A stretch of 64,000 bases of DNA from Eudorina sp. 2006-703-Eu-15 (lineage: Eukaryota; Chlorophyta; Chlorophyceae; Chlamydomonadales; Volvocaceae). The translations under genes and the position numbers were made by a program. The DNA lies in contig BDSI01000037.1 of the NCBI GenBank assembly GCA_003117195.1, positions 567,501 through 631,500 of the forward strand, written 5' to 3'. Shown here piece by piece: positions 32,301 through 43,800 of this stretch (positions are counted from its first letter, which is position 1; the number at the start of each line of letters is the position of its first letter). The notes beneath the pieces were generated by a model that did no database searches, was not told where the DNA came from, and saw nothing but the letters and a program-made list of their open reading frames with translations.

Positions 32301-35300
32301 CAGTGTCGCGCCAGGCCATTATGAGTCAGGCGTGACGTGAAATGACATGAGACAGCCGCCGCTCGGTCGATGTCCTGGACGGGGCAAGGGGGAAGCCGCA
32401 CATGCGGCCCGCCCACGCGGCCGTTTGTGCACTGCACCGACTCGGCACCGCATTGCACCGCATCCCCACCCCTCCGCACTGCACCTTGCGTGTCGCCAGC
32501 AGGCTCCGGGAGCTCGGCGGTGATGGCGGGGAGCTGCCGTCCGCAGACCTGCCCATGCGGATCGCAAGCACGGGCCAACATGGAAGGTTACGCAGCAGGG
32601 ATTCGCGTAGTCAACAGGCTCAGACAACGTCACCTGCCGTACCACACACGCATCCTCGGACTGACAACACCCCCTTCCCCAACTGGCGCAGTCCTCACAA
32701 GCCTGCACACACCAATTACCCCTGCCGCATCCCTGTGCCACACCCCAGGCCAGTGCCGCATCAGCGTCTCTTACTTGCTCCTGGCGGTGCCCAGCCGCTG
32801 CGCCCCCACGTCTGCGTCGCCGCCCTCCGACAGCGCGTCCAGGTCCACCACGTCAAACGACCGCCGGTGCCGGGGCCGCCAGGAGCCCCTGCCGTCCGAC
32901 TCCATGGTCCTCGACAGGTCGACGTGGTCTGGTCCCTCCCAGGAGTCGCGGGGCCGGCCAGAAGCCCCGGTGTCCCGCTTGCCCTGCTTCACATGGTGGT
33001 GGTGATGATGGTGATGGTGACTCGACTTCTTGGCGTCCGTAGGGTAGCGCGGCTGAATGATGGAACGATCTCGCAGCAAGTCTTCGACGTCCTCGTCCTC
33101 CACCGCCTCGTCCACGGCATCCTCCTCCTCCGCCGCCGCGTCGCCCTCACCGGCGCCGTGCTGCCGCCGGTGACGGCTGTCCAACTGCGCATAGCCGGTG
33201 CTCCTGCCGCTGGAGCCCCGCCTGTCGGAGCCGCCGTGATGGCTGCTACTGGCGATGCCGCCGCTGCGCCCCGCCGATCCCACGTCGACCAGCCCGGCTG
33301 CCGCCGAAGCCTCGTGCTCCGCAAAGCCAAACGGGTTCATGACGCTCGAAGCAGCGCGCGGCCCGGCGGGATGGCTGTTGTTGGGGATCTGCGGCTGGTC
33401 GCCGGCGGGCGCCTTATCGGCCCCGCCGCCCAGTCGCTCCGCCATCGACCTTGCCATCCGCTGTCCCTCTGCCTGCAGCGCTGCCAGTCGGATGGCCGCC
33501 AGCGACTGAGCGGTGGTTCGTAACGTGGAGTTCAGGTCAGTTCCGGGGCCGCCGGTTCCGCCGCCGCCGCTGGTGCTACTGCCAGTGCTGGCGGCCGTGT
33601 CGGGGCGCGAGGTGGCCCGCGAGAAGGAGGAAAAGAAGCTGCCGTCACCGCTGCTGGCGGCCGCACTACTGGAGGCCGAGCCTTCGGAGATGCGCGCGGG
33701 CCGAACCTGTGCACCGGCTCTCTCAAACCCGCTGCGGGTCTCAAGACCCGAGGTCGGGCCCTCGTCCTCATCATAGGCGGCATGTGCGGCCGCGCCATCG
33801 TACGACCGCGCCGTTGTATGGGACCGGTAGCGCGGCCGTGGCAGTTGCAGGCCCCCCGCGGGACCGCCGCCGTCGCCGCCGCCCACGGGCCCCTGGAGCA
33901 CTGCGGCATGGGGGTCCTCCGCGGTAATGCCTGCCGTGGCCGCATGACCACGCGAGATGTTCTTGAACCCTGAGACAACCGGCAGCTCCAGCTGGGGGTG
34001 GATCCCATCCGCGTCGACCGTCGTGGCCGTGAACTGCCGCCCCGCCGTGGCCGCCAACGTTGGGTGGCTGCCACCGAACGCCATCTGCGCCGGGTCCGTA
34101 GCCAGACCCATTCGTGCATGGTGCCCCAGACCCCCGAGCATGCTCTCCGGCTCATCCCCGCCGCCGCTACCGCTGTCATCCACCTCATCCAAACTGTCAA
34201 TTCCTTCGTCCACAACCAGGTCGTCCTCATACTCGTCTGAAGACTCATTTGCGCGGGCCGGGGCCGGAGCGGCGATGGCCTGAGCCCCGGCCTCCGCCGC
34301 CGGCGCTGGAACTACCGCTGCTTCCTCTGCCGCCACGGCGGCGGCGCCGGGCTGCTCATCATCAAACGCGCCCAGCAGCTGACGTACCGTGGAGTTACTA
34401 CGTTCGGCGGTGCCCGTGTGCCGGCCTGTGTTTGTTTTTGAGTCCGCGGAAGCAGGGCGCCCGGCAGCTGCACCGCCGCCGAACAGGCGCTCAAACAGCG
34501 CCTGCCTCTCAGGGCTCTCCGCACCCGCATCACTGGCCTCGTGGGAGGCTTGCTCCGGCTGCTCCTTCTCCCCATCGTCGCCGTCCTCGTCTCCGGCGTT
34601 GTCGTCCACGAGGCCCTCTTCCTCCGCTTCCTCCTCGGGTGCCACGTCACGGAAGTCCAGCCCGTGCATGGCCTGCTGGATGATGCTCTTTAGCTGCTCC
34701 TCGCTGATGTCCAGCTGCTTCGAAGACCCGACGGCCCCTAGTGCGTCGCCGCTACCCTCCGCCGGTGCCGCCATGCAGCCGTCAGCCTGAGCAGTACCCG
34801 CACCATGCGCCCCTGCAGCTGGACACGGGGAGTCCTCAGTCGACCGGCTCTGCTGAAGCTCACCGCCGTTCCTGCCGCTGCACAGCCCACCTGCGCCAGG
34901 CCCATGGGCCGCGGCGGCTCCGACTTCAACACTGTTGTCAACGAGCTGATCAACACCATCACCTTTATGATGATCATCATGATCACCGGCTGCTGCTGCG
35001 GGTCCAGGAGCCTGCAGATCTGCTTCTGGATGAAACATGGCGCCATCGCTATCGCCGTCGTTTAGGTCCAGACCTACCAAATAATCCTCATCCTCGTCGT
35101 CCTCGAGCACGTCGTGGATAACAACTGGGCAGAGTCCGACCCCAGGAATGAAGGTCAGGGCCACGTGGGGTGACACGTGTCCGCTCCCTGTGGCCCCTTC
35201 GCCGCATTCGTCGTCGTCGGTATCCCCGGGATCTGACTCATCACCAGCCCGGTCAAGCGCAGATTCAGCTTCCGGCGCCTCGCCCCCGTCTCGGCCGTCG

Positions 35301-35958
35301 CCGCTCTGTTCGGCAGCGGCCGTGCCTGCTGGCTGTCCCTTCGGACTCGCCTTGGCGGAGGGCGACCCCTGCCGCGCATCCGACCAGGGGGACACCCGCG
35401 GAGACGTTCGCACGGGTTCGGAGAGCGGTGTCGACCGGATGCGTACGCCGCTGCCGGAAACGGCGTAGGTGCTGCCTGCGGTGGTGGTGCGGTGGGGACG
35501 GACCGTACAGGGACTCGGCCAAACTCCGTTACCTGTATGGACTCCATGAAATCCACCCCGCTGATATGTGATACAAACAGGCAGCCCTTCCCCCGACCCG
35601 TTTTCGGCGCACCTGGCAGCATGTTTATGAGCTCCTCGAGTGCCAAGCCTGACATCGGCAGGGGAGGAGGCCGCTGCGTCAAGTCAATGTGTATCACGTC
35701 CGAGCCGCTTGATTCGTTGGAGGGAGCCTCGCCCGCTGCCTGCTCCCCATCTTGCTTTTGTTCGGCCGCCTGGTCGGATGCTGGAGGTCGGCTCGAGCCG
35801 TTTGCATCCTCCGGAGGGCCGTCACTGTCGCTGGCGGCGCCCGAAGGCGGGCCCGGTGCACTGCCGCCGGGGGCACCGAACTCACGCAGGGCCTCATCCA
35901 CATCAACGTCGAATGGGTTCACTGACATTCCGGTGCCGCCGGACCCGGCGAACGACAT
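23397..35958 (-). CDS. Very large acidic/coiled-coil protein, function unknown
   Basis: Fourteen exons on minus: 35533-35958, 32775-35368, 32485-32548, 31908-32063, 29848-31578, 29245-29355, 28820-28906, 27105-28679, 26622-26795, 26178-26345, 25579-25905, 25060-25254, 24601-24879 and 23397-24320; about 2,936 residues. From exon 2 onward every donor/acceptor phase fits. Residues 1-142 (MSFAGSGGTGMSVNPFDVDV...) include a compact hydrophobic block, LALEELINMLPGAPKTG. Residues 143 to about 1080 are acidic, Ser/Gly/Ala-rich and probably disordered, with a run of histidines (HHHHHHHHHVKQ). From about 1081 to 2500 there are long heptad coiled coils (for example LRDELGQKTTLVAGLRGELRK). The last 400 residues are low complexity, ending RRMKLADTGL. 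No catalytic domain is visible. Size and plan suggest a structural or tethering protein (golgin, basal-body or flagellar type), but that is inference. The exon 1-2 junction is uncertain: I used the acceptor before 35368 to keep phase. Confidence 0.8.
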
Positions 35959-36741
35959 GGAACGTGATTGCCGGCTGCGAGGGGTGTCCTACCTAGCGGC
36001 AGGGGCACGGACACGGTAAACGAGACCCAAATGGGGGTAATATCAGCATGGGGCATCCTATGATATCATAGCACGAATGTATGTGAGTAACCCCCTTCAC
36101 ATCCCCGCGTAATAGGGGCTGTTGTAGCTCGGCAGTTAGCTGGAACGCGAGACCCCGGAGGTGACATTCGTGAGGGCTTTGCTAAACAGGGATGGCTTCA
36201 ATAACACATACGCCATATTTAAACCAAACACCTACTTCAGAAGCGAGTTTCCTTTCAAGGGTTTGCTGAATGGCCTGACTTGGTTGACTTCTGTCATACA
36301 TTCTTACATATGCTCTCATTAATGAAATTTAATGGCGACATACCGGCGATTAAATTGCATGGAAGTGCTGCGGGAAACTGCCGGAGCTATTGACGCCGGG
36401 GGTTGGGGAATCGCAAGGAAGCCTCCTATTCCACTAGGCCATGATTTGAATATCCAAAAGAGAGCGAGAATAAGGAGAATTGTCAAGTGGGTTCACATCA
36501 TGACCAACAGGGCAGCGTCGGATTGGCATCATGCGGAGCGCGCGCTTGAATTATGAGAAGAACTGGTAAGTGTAAGTACATATTCTTAGCTTTGAGAGGC
36601 GTCAATTCGGGTCGGTGAGGACGAATTCGTAACAAAACTAATGCAGGCGTACGGGTTTGACTTTCTAATTCCAGTTTGGACCCGAATCGAACTTCGACAG
36701 CAGAGTATTGCTTTTCCAAAGTTCTCAGGAGGTCTACAAGT
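35959..36741. promoter_or_regulatory. Divergent promoter region, giant gene (-) / centrin-like (+)
   Basis: 783 bp between two start codons on opposite strands, AT-richer than the exons. A small open frame at 36332-36556 has no homology or splice support. Must contain both promoters; I see no distinctive element. Confidence 0.45.
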
Positions 36742-38304
36742 ATGCAACATCACAGCTTGCACGGCACGCTCTTATTCGGCGGCAACGACAGGTCCTCGGC
36801 AAGGCCTAGGGGCCGTGAGCTCACCAAGGATGAAAGTGAAGGAATTTTGTTTGCGTTTGAGACATTAGATGCGGAGCGATCGGGTTTCGTCAGCCGGAAA
36901 CAACTTAAGGTAATACAACTACCAGGTTGATATCTGTGTCCAGTCCCGGTGCAAGAAGCGGAGGTCACTGCATGCCTTCAGGTCGCACTCAGAGCTCTAG
37001 GATTTGATTTCAAGAAGGCCGATGTGTTGGAGCTCCTGTCACGACACGGCGAGGAGCACCACGAACGCTTAGATTTCCAGGTGAACCTCTGGCGTGCGCA
37101 TTGACCGTTATCAACCTTGCCTCGTGCAAAGAAATGACAAGGGTGTTTGAAGGGGGGAGACGTCAACCAGGTGGACGGTATGAATACCCACGTGTCGGCA
37201 GGGCCCAAGGCCACGCTTTGCCGGGCGCCCGATTCCGGTTGTGCCAGGTGCCGCTAGGTGCCAACCGAAGCCGCTGAGGGTAACATTTATCGGCACGCAG
37301 GCATAGCCCCATTCGCGCACGACACCTTTTACTAGAGCGGCATGGTCCCCCGTGATGCGCTGGCCCGACACTGTGGTTGCAGCGGCATATGCTCTTTACA
37401 GTCGCAAGTATTCCATGAAGCTCGCCTCATTTTCTTGTTCGGCCCTGGTGCCTTCAGACGTTCCGTAAGCTGGTCGCGGACCTGCTCTCGCAGCGAAGCG
37501 TGCTGGACGAGCATCGCAGGGCCTTCCAGCTCTTCGATGTCTTGAGTCAGGGCGCCATTGATTTCGTGAGCCTGAAGCGGGTGGTTCGCAGCTTGAACCT
37601 GGACATTCCGGACGAGGAACTGCAGGTGAGGACGTGTGAGGTGCGGCATGTGCTGTGTGAGCCTCAGACCCGCTGTGGGGAAGCAAGGAGTTGGGGTTGT
37701 TTGAGCTGGGGTACCCAACGGTCAGGCACCCTTTGGTCACGTGTATGGGTGCAACGAGTTGCAATTCGCGAGGGTCCAGACAGCGGGGCAATGGTACCGA
37801 GGGCGGGCACACAGGCACAGAGATGTCTGTTTTCCCTTTGTAGTTGCATACACGTTCAGATCAGACTGAACACCAGTGTCGCAACATGGTCGTTTATGCT
37901 GTGTGAAGTTCTCAACGCTGCCAACGCCCCCACGCCCTACCCCTAGAGTTTTGCGCTCCGGATGCTGCCGGCAGCGGCGCAGCACACGGAGGAGATTGCC
38001 ACAACGGAAATCTTTCTGTCCTTGCGGACACACCTTGCAATGTTCCGCCTCAACCACGCCTCTCCTGCCCTCCATGGCCACCAAGCACCGCTCGCTTATC
38101 TGCACCACCACCATGCCCTTGTTACATCTCGTGTCTCACATTACGCACGCAACCCTCAGTGCTCATCACGACTGCGCAGCAGTTTTCATTAACTAAGCTC
38201 ACCCATGCTGTACTTCGCTCCCGCAAAAGGACATGATCCACGAGTTCGGCAAGGACGGCCTCATCACCGAACAGGACTGGTTGGGCATCATGAACGCCGA
38301 TTGA
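36742..38304 (+). CDS. Divergent centrin-like EF-hand protein
   Basis: Four exons: 36742-36909, 36982-37080, 37458-37625 and 38230-38304, all phase 0, 169 residues, which is the length of centrins. The order of elements matches centrin: ELTKDESEGILFAFETLD, then RKQLKVALRALGFDFKKADVLELL, LDFQTFRKLVADLL, HRRAFQLFDVLSQGAIDFVSLKRVVRSLNLDIPDEELQ and DMIHEFGKDGLITEQDWLGIM. Centrins are calcium-binding proteins of basal bodies, flagellar inner arms and nuclear mRNA export. Here the calcium loops are degraded: loop 1 (DAERSGFVSRKQ) ends in Q instead of the essential E, loop 2 is unrecognisable, loop 3 has S at position 12, and loop 4 (GKDGLITEQ) is shortened. Calcium binding is therefore doubtful. 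The N-terminus (MQHHSLHGTLLFGG) is unlike classical centrin. The third intron (37626-38229) is long and contains a decoy open stretch I rejected. Confidence 0.85.
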
Positions 38305-38517
38305 GTCGGACGCCAGACTGGCCAAGACTGACATTATTGTACATGTACAAACCATCTAAGTACACCTCCGGTTAGCCACTGCACCGTACCGCATTGGTAA
38401 ACTAAATGCACGCCGACTGGATCAACTCCAGTTAAGGCGTGCTTCACGGCATGTGCGAATGTACAAGACGGCCGTGTGATATGGACGGGAGGCGACTGTC
38501 CGGTTGGTATTAAGTTG

Positions 38518-40629
38518 TCACTTGAGGCGGGTAGAGAGGGCACGCACTGCCAGCGCCAGTTCGCGGGGGTCGCTGTCAATTAGCGCCTGGGTGTCGACCA
38601 GCTCGGGCGGCCAAAGCTGGCGGAGCTCCTCCAGACCTGTGGCCAGAGCAGACATTGAATTTGGAACTATTGAGAAATTGTCTACGTCGAAAGGAGGTGC
38701 TGTGGACGCGAACATGTAACGATGAATCTGGTGGTGCGTACTGTCCAACAACATCCCAGCATAGCGGATCCCCGGCCGTGCCCCGACCAGCGTATGCAGG
38801 CTCCAGCGCCCGCGGGATGTCCGTGTCTGTAGCATCATCCGTCCATCTACACATGTAGCACCACAGGAACGCGCCCGCCGCTTACCCTGCCGTGTGACCA
38901 CCCAGGGCAGTGCCGGGTCGTGAGAGATCATGGCCTGCACCACCTGGTTCGGCACCGAGAAGTCGTCCAGCAACGCCAGGCTGCACCGCAGCTGCTCCTC
39001 CACATCAGCGCGCGGGTTCGCCAGGTACAACCTGCGCGCGGGGATAACTGGATCAGCTGGCCGCGCAACGTTCGCTGCCCTCACACCCGAGGGCTCCAGA
39101 CCACCAATCCGCCTTAGGTTGGTGGGCACATCCTTGGAGTGGTATCACTGATATCCACACATCCAGGTTAAAGCTTCCGAGACCTTTCGATCCCACAGTA
39201 CCAATCTTAGTGGGCTCCATACATACTGTCAGCCAGACAGTAACTGACCTAGTCTTGTACGTTACGTCAGTAGCGGGGCATGGCTTGTGCTGTGTGTCAA
39301 TGGCGTGTATGGTCCACGCTCGCCCACCTTGGTTCGGTGACCACCAAGTGGCTCACGTCGCACATGGGCAGCAGCACCTTGATGCCTGTGAGCCGGCCAA
39401 CTGCTTCGTCAAGGCTCATCTCGTAGACCTGTATTAGGACGGCGCAAGGTTACGGGGCTCGTTACGGCAGTTGTCCAGTGCTCGATACACGGAACCAACG
39501 CAGCGCTCGAACGGCGCCAACGACGGGTGCGGAGGAGGGCCAAGGTGTTGGGCGACTCAGTGCAAGCTCCAACACGGTACGTCCTGGCGCCGCAAGAACT
39601 CTCCCCGAACTCACGTCGGGGAACTTGGCAGCCATGGCGGCAAGCGCGTAGGGCGATATGATGAGGATGCCGGTGAGCGGGCTTTGCTGGGCGCGCGACA
39701 GAGCCTCAGACGAGATGGACCGCCGTTCACGTCTGGACAGGGAACGCCCGAGGGTGCGTGAGGGATTAACACAAGGAGTATGCCACGACGAGAGGCCTGC
39801 TTGCGACAACAAGAATGATACTCAAGATCAACGGTAGCAGCAGCGGCATTGCACAGACCAGGCCAAAAACTAAGCGAAGAACACGTCTGGGTAAGTTGCA
39901 AGTCTGTGCTACACGTCTGTGCTCCATTGTTCACATCTACATGGTAAGAGAACGGGGCATCACGTAAAAACATGTTCACTTACTGGCGCCCTGCAAGCAG
40001 CCTGACGGGCGTCGGCGTCACGCGCAACAGCCATCGGTACAGGGCTGCCAGCCCACGAAGTCCCTGCGCAAATCCAGCAGCAGTACCCGGTCAGTGGTCG
40101 AATGGGCCGAACAAGACCTGCTCTGGCCGTGTCCGGTTGGGTATCGCACGAATCTATGCAAAGTAATTTCCCCATTACGTCTCCCTCTATGGAATCCAGT
40201 TCGGTGCACTGTGCCGTAGCACCGCATGCCATACAGTTAAGCCGTCGACGACCCACGACTTCATGACACGCCGAGCAGCTCTCGCACGTTTTCGGCACCT
40301 GGTACCCCGACTGGCTCCCCTCTACTTACCGTGCTTTCCCCAAATGAGTTTTGTGACAACCAAGTGAGCAGTGAGCTGAAACCACCTGGCACACCTTGCG
40401 GCTGCTCCAGGTGCTGTCTCAACTCGTCGATACTACGCCACTTTGACGGGTCTTTCCTCTCCCGTTCCGTCCGACCTTTTGAACTCCACAGAGATCTGAC
40501 GGATGCTGCATACCTTCTGTTGAAGGAAATCGGGCGAGCGTTCCCCTGCTGCAGGGCTCCCAAGTTGGGGAGTCCCATCCAACTTGAGCGCCTGGGCATA
40601 TGATCACAACAGAAGACATTCCATTCCAA
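38518..40629 (-). CDS. Unknown protein, possible organellar mTERF-like helical repeats
   Basis: Six exons on minus: 40330-40629, 39984-40063, 39615-39732, 39328-39428, 38886-39031 and 38518-38636; all six junction phases agree, giving 287 residues. The first 60 residues are rich in Arg, Ser and hydrophobic residues with few acidic ones (for example NRRYAASVRSLWSSKGR), compatible with an organelle transit peptide. The rest is alpha-helical: LRGLAALYRWLLRV, LTGILIISPYALAAMAAKFPD, EAVGRLTGIKVLLPMCDVSHL and VVTEPR, VPNQVVQAMISHDPALPW, GLEELRQLWPPEL. The pattern of helix, VxxLxxxxP..L spacing resembles the mTERF repeats of organelle nucleic-acid-binding proteins, but no motif is strong enough to assert it. 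Start ATG at 40629; a second in-frame Met lies ten codons later. Head to head with the CCAR1-like gene across 204 bp. Confidence 0.7.
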
Positions 40630-40833
40630 CTACGCTTGATGCCACGTTCCCCAGTGCCCTTTCTTGGATCCCTTGGACTGCTAATCGGGCGCGAATGCAG
40701 TACAAGCTTTCCGCGAACTGCCACGCGAAGCAGAGGACTCCCTCTTGAAGTTCCTCTGTCCATAACGGAAGGTTACTGAGCGCAACTCATTTGTAATAGA
40801 GAATGCTCTGAGGCTTGGTGTCAGGCTCGGACG
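40630..40833. promoter_or_regulatory. Short bidirectional promoter
   Basis: Only 204 bp separate the start codons of the 287-residue protein (minus) and the CCAR1-like gene (plus), so both transcripts must start here or the 5' leaders overlap. No TATA box seen. Confidence 0.6.
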
Positions 40834-43800
40834 ATGGACGGCTACAACTCCTATGGCTCATACGGGCAAGGCAGGCCGCAGTCTTACGGACAGAGCGCAC
40901 AGCAGCCACATGGGTATGGCAGCTCTGGCGGACAGCAGGTCAGGATCTCATCTGGTCGACCGCGCGCAAGGCTATGGCTTTGTCCTTACTCGAGAAGCAA
41001 ATGAATCTGTTTCTCGTGATCCGTGATCGGAAGGGCTTTGAGTTTGCATAGCTATGCATCGTCTTGATTCCTCGCAGGCTGCCGGGCAGCAGGCAACTGG
41101 TGCGTATGGACAAAGCCAGACCAGTTATCCAGCGGTAAGCAGAAAGCAGGAGAACCTTACGACATGGCGCTGCTGTTAACAAGTCGTTTCCTTGGACCAT
41201 GGTTGACGCGATCGCCGCCGCCGTGACTGAGGTATTTCTAACGCGCGCGACAGCGACCAACCCCACAACAGGCGTACGGAGCTGGAGGGACTTCGGGAGG
41301 CTACTCAGCGACTGGTACGGGTTACCAAGGACAACACGGTAAGGGCTTCGGGCGCCCTCCCGCCGGGATGGTCACGCCCCGCGCTTCTGTGTCGCCGCTA
41401 TCGGCTCGTCTGCGTTGCCGCTCATCCAACCCAAACCCGCAGGTTCTTACGGGTCTGCAGCTGGTACCGGTGGCTCCGCTGGCACGTATGCGGGTTCTGG
41501 CGCGGGGGCCGCCTACGGATCCAGCTCCGGAACCTATGGCGCAGCGGGCAGCGGCGCCCCTTCCTACGGCGCCCCCGCCAGCGGCGCGCCCAATTATTCC
41601 GCGCCATCTACAACCACGCCCGCTTACGGTTCCGGTACGGGCACGGGATCCGCCGGATACCAGGCGGCAGCTGGCGGCTATGGGGCGAACGCGGGTAGCA
41701 CCTACGGCACGGGCGCTGCCGGCAGCAACTACCCGGCGAGCGGAGCCGTCGGGAGCTACTCATCTGGAGCGGGTGGCGCAGCCTATGCAGCAGGGGGCGC
41801 AACGACCTACGGCTCCGGCGGCGCGGCCGGGTACGGAGCGAGCGCTGCCAGTGGTGCTGCTGGGGGCGCCGGAGGCGCTGCTGCACGGCCAGCGGCCGGC
41901 GGCACCTATGGCGCCGGAGCCGCCGGCGCCGGTGGCGCGTCCACCACAGCAGCTGCAACGCCGGGCGCGGGGACGGCTTATGGAGCATACGGCGGAGGTG
42001 CTAGCGGGCCTTCTCACCAGCAGTCGGCGCCGGGTCTGTACGGCTCCTCGTCGGGGACGGGCGCGGGTGCCGCGGGGCGACCAAGCGGGGCTGCAGCGCA
42101 GGCTCTGGCGCACATGCCGGCGGATCAGCAGAGCAAGCTGGTGAGCATGGTGCAGCAGCAGGTGAGTGTTATCGGATGGCGGCCGGCTTGGGTCCGGGGC
42201 CTCGCGTCGCAGGCCTTGGGGGGACAGCGCCGTCCCCTGTGCAGGTGCTCAGAAAGTCAGGGTACAAGGTTGCGGCGGCGGTGTTGGTAGGGCGGATGAG
42301 GGGCTGGCCAGTCGGGGGACTTCGCGATACCCCCGCGCGAAGGGTAGCAGGTCATCTGAGAAGTCAGGCTCGTTGCGGCGGATGCCATTCGTCAGTGGCT
42401 GTGGGCACCAGAGGACTGAAGACCGAGAAGTCCAGGGCGGCGGTGTGGCATCGTGACCCTAGTAATCAATATCCCAGTTTCAGCCAAGATGATTGGTGCT
42501 CTGTGATTTATGTTCCGCAGAGCGCATACGGACAATCGGGGAGCGGTGCGCCCTCCTCGCAGCCAGCCTATGGCCAGCAGCCCGCGGCTCAGCCGCAGTC
42601 TGGCCAGCAGCCGCAGTACAGCGCTTACGGCCAGGGAGCTGGAACGGGAGGTAGCGCCTCGGCTGCGCCGCCGAGCAGCGCTGGCGGATACGGTTCTAAC
42701 GCGCCACGGACATACGGCGCCGTACCAACGGCGCCCGGCGGTTCCTCTTCCCAACCCACAAGCACCTACGGATCGCAGCCGGCGCCGCATCAGACTTCGG
42801 CGTATGGCACGAGCACAGGGCAGGGCACCAGCCAACAGCCGGCGGCCGGATACGGGAGCACCGCGCCGACATACGGTTCAAATGCGAGCCAGCAGTCAGG
42901 TTACGGCAGCGGCGCGCAGCAAGGCGGATATGGTTCCGGAGCCGGCGTTCAGCAGGGCGGCTACGGTCAGCCCCCGGCACAGCAGAGCGCGTACGGGTCG
43001 GCCGCGTCACAGCAGACGTCTGCGTCTGTGCCTGGGCTGGGAAGCTCTCAGCCCTCAACAAGCGGATACGCCGCGGCCCCATCGTACGGCACGACGGGGT
43101 CTGGTTACGGCGGAGGTGCCGCCGGGGGCTCGCAGCCGGCTGGCGGGGCCAGGCCGGGCGGTTACGGGGCATCGACGCAGCAGCCGTCTTCTGTGGGCGG
43201 CCCCGGTGGCGGTGTGTCCAGTCTGTCGGGGCCGCCGGGCCTGCAGGTTGCCGCCACGACCACTACCGCCAGTGGTGGAGCGTACGGAGCCGCACGACAG
43301 GCACCTCCTGTTACATCTCAGGTGCTTGTCAGGGCGGGGGGCGGGCGCTTGAGGTGCCGGGTGGCATCTAAGGTGCTTGTTGGGACGGGGGGCCGGGCTC
43401 TTCAGGTTCCCACTGTGAGGCGAAGGGCCACCAGTGGGGTGCAGGCGTAGGATAGGTAAGAGTGAAGCACGGCTTTCTGGGACGGGTGCCGACCTGGGGA
43501 TCGTTCAGATAGCGGGGAAGAGGAGTACGGGCGTCCGCCACCAAGCCGGCAGACTTGGGGGAGCAGGTGGGTTTTGCACCCAACGTTGCCGCCTTATGAC
43601 TTGGCTTCTTTCTATCTTGTGGCCGTGGCGCGCGGGCGGGGAGCGGATTCTTGGAACGGGATCGGAGGCGCAGCAAGGTCAGGCTCGCTGTTGAACGAGG
43701 CAACACCGAGTCGCGGTAGGGCTCAGGCGGGCTCACTCTCTTGCGACTGGCCGGCCAGGCTGAAGCGAGTAGCGGCCAATTTCTCGATCAACCCTAATCG

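Noticed and set aside
37947..38120. Extra exon in the centrin-like gene (MLPAAAQHTEEIATTE)
   Set aside because: It has an acceptor before it but no donor in usable phase, and splicing from 37625 directly to 38230 gives a protein that aligns with centrin across the junction.
41368..42144. 258-codon frame on plus overlapping CCAR1-like exon 4
   Set aside because: Different frame of the same low-complexity exon; the product lacks the SYG repeat pattern and its phase does not fit the neighbouring exons.
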